64,000 nt of DNA from Arthrobacter sp. StoSoilB19 (GTDB taxonomy: Bacteria; Actinomycetota; Actinomycetes; Actinomycetales; Micrococcaceae): assembly GCF_019977275.1 (NCBI RefSeq), contig NZ_AP024650.1:3348001-3412000 (forward strand). The letters are read 5' to 3'. Below the pieces are notes generated by a model. That model saw nothing but the letters and a program-made list of their open reading frames with translations, ran no database searches and was not told the DNA's origin. Of the stretch, positions 58,673 to 64,000 are shown one piece after another. The translations under genes and the position numbers were made by a program. How positions within the stretch are numbered: position 1 is the stretch's first letter; each line of letters opens with the position of its first letter.

Positions 58673-59608
58673 TCAGCTCTTCACGAACTGAGCAGGTTTG
58701 ATCGCGCTGACCATGGCGGGGTAGTAGCCCTGGTTGTATCCGTCGGCGGTGGGGTGGAAGTTGAATTGCGTATACGGGCCGAGGTTGAACCAGGAGTCGG
58801 AGGAACCGATTTCGTGGCCGTTGAATTTGGGGGCGACGTCCACGAATTGCGCGCCGGCGCTTCGTGCCTTACCTGCGAAAACTGCGTTGAGCTGGTCCGT
58901 GCCTTTGTCGAACACCGCTGCGGCCGCTGCTGACATGACACCGCCGCCGGCGATGACCGTGGTGGATTCCCCTGCCGTCGCAAACAGGCGGGGGTAGCCG
59001 AGCCAGGCGATCTTGGCATTTGGCGCGTACCCGCGGATTTTTACGAGCGTTCCGGCCACGTCGACGCTGTTTGCAAGCTGGAGTCCATAGGCTGTGGCCG
59101 CCTGGCACCCCGTAGCCTGCGGCGACGTGTCTGCAGCACACGCTCCGATGATCTGGCCGAAGTTGACGTCATTGCCGCCGGCGGTGAGGGTCACCAGTCC
59201 TGTGGTGCTGTTGAGCGCACCATCAAGGGACGCCTCAGCCGCCTGCTGGGCGATGGTGGGAATACCCCCGGTTGGAACTCCGGCCGTGGAGTTTGGATCT
59301 CCCACAAGTGCGCCCGCACACGCATAGTCGCCGGTGAGGACCACCGATTGCAGCTGGTCGAAGAGCGTCACGTCGTCAGGGCCGCCGTGCAGGCAGGTGG
59401 GGCCGCCGTACTCTGGGCTGAGGTACCCCGGATTGGGGGCCGCAGTTGGCGCCAACGACCCCCAGCCGCTTGAGTAGGAATCCCCGAGATTGACGTAATT
59501 GACGGGGACCTGTGCGGCGAAGGCCGGCGTGGATGCCCCTGAGAGGATAAGGGCAGTGGCGGCGACGGAAGCGGCCGCACTGCGGCGGCAGGCTGCGGGG
59601 AACTGCAT
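58673..59608 (-). CDS. Secreted SGNH-family esterase/lipase
   Basis: A 311-aa extracellular SGNH hydrolase. After a signal peptide (SAAASVAATALILSGASTPA, cut near AFAAQ) come block I NLGDSYSSGWG (catalytic Ser), the block III TAGGNDVNFGQIIG (Gly and Asn), and block V FHPTADGYNQGY (His with a preceding Asp-free Pro). Paired cysteines (CLHGG, CAGAL, CAADT, CQAAT) suggest disulphides. It likely hydrolyses an ester of a lipid or acetylated polysaccharide outside the cell. It is not operonic. Confidence 0.9.
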   Translation of the reverse strand: MQFPAACRRSAAASVAATALILSGASTPAFAAQVPVNYVNLGDSYSSGWGSLAPTAAPNPGYLSPEYGGPTCLHGGPDDVTLFDQLQSVVLTGDYACAGALVGDPNSTAGVPTGGIPTIAQQAAEASLDGALNSTTGLVTLTAGGNDVNFGQIIGACAADTSPQATGCQAATAYGLQLANSVDVAGTLVKIRGYAPNAKIAWLGYPRLFATAGESTTVIAGGGVMSAAAAAVFDKGTDQLNAVFAGKARSAGAQFVDVAPKFNGHEIGSSDSWFNLGPYTQFNFHPTADGYNQGYYPAMVSAIKPAQFVKS

Positions 59609-59705
59609 GAGGGGCTCCAGACTGCTCTCGAGTAAACGTATCCCATGACGCTAGGGCCTGGGTCCGACGCCCAAACAGGGCCTTTGGACTCTGGCAAAGC
59701 AGGAG

Positions 59706-60224
59706 CTACTCCGTCCCGGCCACCGCGCTGCGGCGTTCCAGGAGCAGGGTGTCCTGCCAGTGCCCGGCCTTGGGGCCGTGGCTGATCCGCGCGATCCGTT
59801 CCCTGGTTCCCACCACCCGGAAGCCGAGCTTCCGGTGCAGCGCCAGGCTGGCCGTGTTCTCCGGGAAGATGCTGGACTGGATGGTCCAGATTCCTGCCGC
59901 CTCCGTGGAATCGATCAGTGCACCGAGGAGCAGCCTGCCCACGCCCCGGCCGTGCGTTTCCGGCGCCACGTAAATGGAGTGCTCCACGACCCCCCGGTAG
60001 ACCTCCCGGGACGAAACGGACGTCACGGCGGCCCAGCCCAGAACCCGGCCCGCGTCCTCGGCGATCAGCCGGTGCCCGGGCAACCGGCCGCCGTCGAACG
60101 CCTCCCAGGTGGGCGGCTCGCTCTCGAACGTCGCCTCCCCCGTGGCGATGCCGGCGGCGTAGATCGCGTGGACGGCGTCCCAGTCCTCGGGGCACATGGG
60201 GCGGATGGTGACGGGGCTGTGCAT
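59706..60224 (-). CDS. GNAT acetyltransferase (Pat/YncA-like)
   Basis: A 172-aa GNAT-fold protein: TIRPMCPEDWDAVHAIYAAGI, WAAVTSVSSREVYRGVVEHSIYV, THGRGVGRLLLGALI (the pyrophosphate-binding motif) and FPENTASLALHRKLGFRVVGT. This resembles phosphinothricin/methionine-sulfoximine N-acetyltransferases. ATG 60224 is preferred to an in-frame ATG three codons earlier. The substrate can only be guessed from the family. Confidence 0.88.
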   Translation of the reverse strand: MHSPVTIRPMCPEDWDAVHAIYAAGIATGEATFESEPPTWEAFDGGRLPGHRLIAEDAGRVLGWAAVTSVSSREVYRGVVEHSIYVAPETHGRGVGRLLLGALIDSTEAAGIWTIQSSIFPENTASLALHRKLGFRVVGTRERIARISHGPKAGHWQDTLLLERRSAVAGTE

Positions 60225-60390
60225 GGGTTCCATTATGGCGGCCGACCACGGCGCTGGTGCCCCAGCCACCTCCCCGGCGGGACAGGCTGTAAATATTCCG
60301 TCAATAAAACGGCCCTGCCGCCCCGGCCGCGCGTGCACCGTCCTTTGATGGAGGCAGGTCAGCACATGCACGCGACGGCGAGGAGCGGAG

Positions 60391-60831
60391 ATGCGGTGGG
60401 ATGAGGCGCCCGATGACCGTGGCAGGGTCAGGTTTGCCGCGGCAGCCGAGGCCGTGGAGGGCTACGGCGGGCGCGCACTGAACGGACGCGCCCTCCACCC
60501 GGCCGGCGGCTACCTTTTCCCCGACCAGGACGGCGAGGGGTGGTGGGTCATTTTCCAGCCGTGGCCCTCGACGGGCGGGCAGGGGCACAGAGTGCCCGGC
60601 GACATCCTGGCCTGCAACGATTCCTACGGCGATATGGTGCATGTGATAGTGCTGGCGGCGGGCGTGCGGGAGGACGACGCCGAGGCCGCCTTCCGCGCGA
60701 ACGTCCCGGTCAGCCTGGCGGACGCCGCGCGGGTGGCGGCAACAGTGCCGCACGTGGCCGCCCCTGCGCACAGGGACGGGACGACGACGTATCCCCCGGT
60801 CAGCCGACGTGGACCCACGGGCGCTGGGTGA
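60391..60831 (+). CDS. Hypothetical protein
   Basis: A 146-aa frame with AGGAGCGGAG immediately before its ATG and a strong GC bias at third positions, typical of real genes here. The product is small, acidic and without membrane segments; [21 protein letters not shown] is the most ordered part. I recognise no family. Its end overlaps the end of the convergent permease gene by 32 bases. It stands alone. Confidence 0.6.
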   Translation: MRWDEAPDDRGRVRFAAAAEAVEGYGGRALNGRALHPAGGYLFPDQDGEGWWVIFQPWPSTGGQGHRVPGDILACNDSYGDMVHVIVLAAGVREDDAEAAFRANVPVSLADAARVAATVPHVAAPAHRDGTTTYPPVSRRGPTGAG

Positions 60832-62776
60832 CGTCCGGGACGGCCTCGCGCAGCACCTCCCTGGTCACCGGCGCGATTTCGCCCTCGCCCAGGAACAGGA
60901 ACCGCACCAGGTTGGTGATGGGATTTCCCTCAGTCCAGCGGAAGTAGATGTGCGGCATGAGCCCCGTGACGTCCCTGATATGCAGCAGTACCGAGGCGAT
61001 GGTATTGGGAACAACCGGCCCGTGGACTTCCAGGATGTGGTACCCGTGGCGGTTCACGCCACGGACGTACAGTTCCGTTTCGAAGTCGGAGGAGTCATCC
61101 ACGATCACTTCCAGGAACAGGGCATCGCCTGCCAGCGGGAGGTGGCTGACCTCGATGGCCGACTCAAGCTTGTCCCGGTATGCCTCCGCAGACATCCGCA
61201 GCGGCTCGTGCGCGATGATCGCGATGGGGCCGTCCAAGGTGCTGGACATGAACTCCAGGGCCTGCTGGTCCAGGTGCACCCGGGTTGCATGCAGCTCAAA
61301 GGACCGGCGGACCCTGGACAGCAGGGAGATGACGATGATGCCCAGGATGAAGATCGCCGCGATCCGGATGCCTTCGGGCCGCTCGAAGATGTTGGCCACC
61401 GTGGTGTACGCGAACACCACGGAGATGGCACCGAAGCCGAAGGTGAGGTTGCGTTGCCCGCGCCGGCGCGCCGACAACGTGACGGCCACCGCGGCGGAGG
61501 TCATCAGCACCAGGACGCCGGTGGCGTAGGCACCGCCCTGGGCGTCGACGTCGGCGTTGAAGATGAAGGTGATGAGGAACCCGACCAGGGTGAACACAAG
61601 CACCAGGGGCCTGACAGCCTTGGCCCACTCCGGGGCCATGCCGTAGCGGGGCAGGTAGCGGGGAACCAGGTTCAGCAGGCCGGCCATGGCCGAGGCACCG
61701 GCGAACCAGAGGATGCCGATGGTGCTGATGTCGTAGACGCTGCCGAAGCCCACGCCCAGGTATTCGTGCGCCAGGTAGGCCAGGGCGCGCCCGTTCGCCT
61801 GGCCGCCGGGCTGGAATTCCTGTTCCGGAATCAGGACAACGGTAATGAAGCTGGTGGTCAGCAGGAACACGCTCATGATCGCCGCAGCCGTGGTGAGCAT
61901 GCGCCGGGCTCCGCGGATTCGGCCCGCCGGGTTCTCCTCCGTGTCATCCGCCGCTCCGCGGACCTGCGGCATCACGGCAACGCCGGTTTCGAAGCCGGAC
62001 AGGCCCAGCGCCAGTTTGGGGAACACCAGCAGTGCGATGGCCACCGTCATCAGGGGGTTGCCGTGGGACACCCACAGATTCGTCCACCAGTCGCCCATCG
62101 CCACCGGGTGGGAGACCACCTGCATCAGGGTGGCAACCACCACCACCGCATTCAGGCCCAGGTACAGGACAACCAGGAAGACGGCGACGCCGATCGCTTC
62201 CTTGAACCCGCGCAGGAACACGGCAGCCAGCAGGGCCAGCAGGAAAAGAGTTACGGGGACGTTCTGGTTTTGGAGCCAACCGGGGGCAACAGGATTGCCG
62301 ATCAGGTGTGCGGTGGCATCGGCGGCCGAGAGCGTCATGGTGATCATGAAGTCGGTGGCGGCGAACCCGAGCAGGACCAGCACCAGGAGCTTTCCTCCCC
62401 AGCGGGGCAGCAGCCGCTCCAGCATGGCAATGGAGCCCTCACCGCGGGGGCTTTCACCGGCAACCCGGCGGTAGACCGGCAGGGCGCCCAACAGTGTCAC
62501 GGCCACAAGGACCAGGGTGGCCAGCGGGGAGATGACACCGGCTGCCAGCGCGGCGATGGCCGGCTGGTAGCCCAGGGTGGAGAAGTAGTCCACGCCGGTA
62601 AGGCACATGACCTGCCACCACGAGTGCTTTTTTTCGTGCTGGGTGGGAACACCGCCGGGGCCCTGGTGGGTGCCCTTGCTGTCCTGCAGCCCGAACAGCA
62701 GCCAGTCCTTCAGCGCCTCCCTTCCGTGCGGGTGGGTGGCGGAAGGATCCGCCGGGGGCCTGCTCAACGTGGTCAT
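60800..62776 (-). CDS. APC-superfamily permease, possibly a KUP/KimA-like K+ transporter
   Basis: A 658-aa transporter. About 12 spans occupy residues 60-510; the first contains [21 protein letters not shown], followed by [34 protein letters not shown] 150-residue cytosolic domain follows. This layout is like that of KUP and KimA potassium transporters and some APC amino-acid permeases. It lies 142 bp downstream of kdpE on the same strand; that favours, but does not prove, a potassium role. Its real substrate is unknown. Confidence 0.75.
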   Translation of the reverse strand: MTTLSRPPADPSATHPHGREALKDWLLFGLQDSKGTHQGPGGVPTQHEKKHSWWQVMCLTGVDYFSTLGYQPAIAALAAGVISPLATLVLVAVTLLGALPVYRRVAGESPRGEGSIAMLERLLPRWGGKLLVLVLLGFAATDFMITMTLSAADATAHLIGNPVAPGWLQNQNVPVTLFLLALLAAVFLRGFKEAIGVAVFLVVLYLGLNAVVVVATLMQVVSHPVAMGDWWTNLWVSHGNPLMTVAIALLVFPKLALGLSGFETGVAVMPQVRGAADDTEENPAGRIRGARRMLTTAAAIMSVFLLTTSFITVVLIPEQEFQPGGQANGRALAYLAHEYLGVGFGSVYDISTIGILWFAGASAMAGLLNLVPRYLPRYGMAPEWAKAVRPLVLVFTLVGFLITFIFNADVDAQGGAYATGVLVLMTSAAVAVTLSARRRGQRNLTFGFGAISVVFAYTTVANIFERPEGIRIAAIFILGIIVISLLSRVRRSFELHATRVHLDQQALEFMSSTLDGPIAIIAHEPLRMSAEAYRDKLESAIEVSHLPLAGDALFLEVIVDDSSDFETELYVRGVNRHGYHILEVHGPVVPNTIASVLLHIRDVTGLMPHIYFRWTEGNPITNLVRFLFLGEGEIAPVTREVLREAVPDVTQRPWVHVG

Positions 62777-62918
62777 GTCTGCCTTTCCGCGCTGCCCGTT
62801 GCACCGCGATCATTGCGAAGCTAGCACCGGCGAAATTGGCGGAAGCGCCAGAAAGGGAATTCTTGATGTTTCCTTTACGCGTGATGTTCGACGGCGGCCG
62901 GAGCGGTCCGGCGGCAGG

Positions 62919-63602
62919 TCACGGCTCGAAGCGGTAGCCCATGCCGGCCTCGGTAAGCAGGTGGCGGGGGCGGGCGGGATCCGCCTCCAGTTTGCGCCGC
63001 AGTTGGCCCATGTAGACGCGCAGGTAGTGGGTCTCGTTGTCATAGCCGGGACCCCAGACCCTGGCGAGCATCTGCTGTTGCGTTATCAGCCGGCCGGGAT
63101 TCCGCACCAGCATTTCCAGGATGGCCCACTCGCGGGGGGTGAGCCGGACCGGGTCCCCCGCCCGGGTCACCTTCCGGTTGGCCAGGTCCACCTGGAAATC
63201 ACCCACATCGATGGCGGCCCCGCCGTCCGCCACGTCCAGCGTGCCGCTCCGGCGGCCGGCAACGCGCAGCCGGGCCAGGAGTTCGTCCAGGCCAAACGGC
63301 TTGGTGACGTAGTCGTCCGCCCCGGCGTCCAGGGCCCGGACCTTGTCCACGGACCCGTGCCGGGCGGAAAGCACGATGATGGGCATGCTGCTGGTGCGGC
63401 GGATCCTGGTGATCACGTCCACGCCGTTGATGTCCGGCAGTCCGAGGTCCAGCACCATGGCATCCGGATGGCCGCCTTCCGCGTGCTTCAGGGCGGCCAC
63501 CCCGTCCAGGGCGGTCAGCACCCGGTAGCCCTCAGCCTCCAGGTTGACCTGGAGGGCACGCAGGAACTGCGGCTCGTCGTCAACGATCAATACTGTCCTC
63601 AT
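62919..63602 (-). CDS. kdpE: KdpE-type response regulator
   Basis: A 227-aa OmpR/PhoB-family regulator. The receiver has VLIVDDEP, the phosphorylated Asp in MVLDLGLPDINGVDV, and the Thr/Lys in YVTKPFGLDELLARLR. The C-terminal winged helix has LTPREWAILEMLVRNPGRLITQQQM and VYMGQLRRKLEADPARPRHL, close to KdpE. Its start overlaps the stop of the upstream sensor kinase gene by four bases, the usual kdpDE layout. It probably activates kdpFABC under low potassium. Confidence 0.92.
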   Translation of the reverse strand: MRTVLIVDDEPQFLRALQVNLEAEGYRVLTALDGVAALKHAEGGHPDAMVLDLGLPDINGVDVITRIRRTSSMPIIVLSARHGSVDKVRALDAGADDYVTKPFGLDELLARLRVAGRRSGTLDVADGGAAIDVGDFQVDLANRKVTRAGDPVRLTPREWAILEMLVRNPGRLITQQQMLARVWGPGYDNETHYLRVYMGQLRRKLEADPARPRHLLTEAGMGYRFEP

Positions 63603-64000
63603 GAGGTGCTGGTGCCTGCTTTCCGGCGAGGGGTGGAAACGTCCGGTGCGGCAACCTGGGGCAGGCGGATGACCATGGTCAGTCCCCCGCCCGGGGTCGG
63701 CTCGGCCAGCAGGTGACCGCCCATGGCCTCGGTGAAGCCTTTCGCGACGGCGAGGCCAAGCCCCATCCCGAGTCCCGCGGGGGCGTCGTCGAGGCGCTGG
63801 AAGGGCTGGAAGATCCCCTCGACGGCGGCAGCGGGCACTCCCTGCCCGTGATCGACGATGTGCAACTCGCCAAAGGGGGCGCCGCCGTCGACCACTCCCC
63901 TGGTTCCCGTCGAAACGCCGACGATGGCCACGTCGGACGCCGGCGCGTATTTAAGGGCGTTTTCCACGATGTTGGCGATGACCCGCTCCAACATCCCCAG
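63599..64000 (-). CDS. kdpD: KdpD-type sensor kinase, C-terminal part (runs off right edge)
   Basis: The last 133 residues of a histidine kinase. N-box MLERVIANIVENALKYAPAS, G1 HIVDHGQGVPAAAV, F/G2 IFQPFQRL and GLGMGLGLAVAKGFTEAMGG, ending GLTMVIRLPQ. The ATP-binding domain is complete up to the edge, but the H-box and sensor domains are outside. It is translationally coupled to kdpE. Confidence 0.88.
   Translation of the reverse strand: MGMLERVIANIVENALKYAPASDVAIVGVSTGTRGVVDGGAPFGELHIVDHGQGVPAAAVEGIFQPFQRLDDAPAGLGMGLGLAVAKGFTEAMGGHLLAEPTPGGGLTMVIRLPQVAAPDVSTPRRKAGTSTS

Noticed and set aside
60809..62824. 671-codon plus-strand frame opposite the APC/KUP-like permease
   Set aside because: A compositional shadow: Gly/Gln/His-rich with no domains. 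The minus-strand protein has regular membrane spans.

Overview
The window is high-GC DNA from an actinobacterium, most likely a Micrococcaceae member of the Arthrobacter/Pseudarthrobacter type. I infer this from the mixture of GTG/TTG starts, the LAxTG-type cell-wall sorting signals with a class F-like sortase, an actinobacterial-style paaABCDE cluster, a DtxR/IdeR-like iron box, KdpDE, and the absence of Gram-negative outer-membrane genes. No rRNA, tRNA, CRISPR array or insertion sequence was recognised.

Layout: 1-2.6 kb holds the start of an Ala/Pro-rich gene running off the left edge, two tiny membrane-protein genes, a metallo-beta-lactamase-fold hydrolase and a 750-bp gene-free region with a perfect hairpin. 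2.6-18.0 kb is an exopolysaccharide locus with a lower-GC first half: a Wzz/BY-kinase, two hexapeptide acetyltransferases, a flippase, four glycosyltransferases, GDP-fucose synthesis (gmd, fcl), an initiating sugar-phosphate transferase, UDP-glucose dehydrogenase and a DUF4012 protein. No Wzy-type polymerase is visible. 18.2-20.4 kb has a sortase-type surface protein, a VanZ-like protein and galU. The sugar nucleotides supplied (UDP-Glc, UDP-GlcA, GDP-L-Fuc) suggest a colanic-acid-like acidic fucosylated polymer.

20.5-25.1 kb is a tight five-gene minus-strand operon: Tat-exported small protein, PqqD-like protein, HPr-kinase-like/PqqD fusion, a second Wzz/BY-kinase and an NTP_transf_5-type nucleotidyltransferase. 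This is the best candidate for an undescribed system: a peptide- or protein-modifying phosphotransfer module wired to polysaccharide export. 25.4-36.7 kb is lactate/glycolate and C2 metabolism: two lactate permeases, two FAD-linked oxidases, two GntR regulators and malate synthase. 36.8-41.7 kb is the phenylacetyl-CoA epoxidation operon paaABCDE plus a crotonase.

42-48.6 kb carries surface and secreted proteins (cupredoxin lipoprotein, CHRD-like surface protein, sortase, lipoproteins) and an adenylation-carrier-acyltransferase fusion behind an iron box. 48.6-54.7 kb has an AbiEi-like protein, a membrane protein, an HTH regulator divergent from two aldo-keto reductases and an SDR, punctuated by four copies of a dispersed palindromic repeat. 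54.7-57.8 kb holds a DinB-like protein and an ArsR-regulated aquaporin/flavoprotein operon. 57.8-64 kb has a type I methionine aminopeptidase, an SGNH hydrolase, a GNAT acetyltransferase, a small hypothetical, an APC/KUP-like permease, and kdpE with the end of kdpD.
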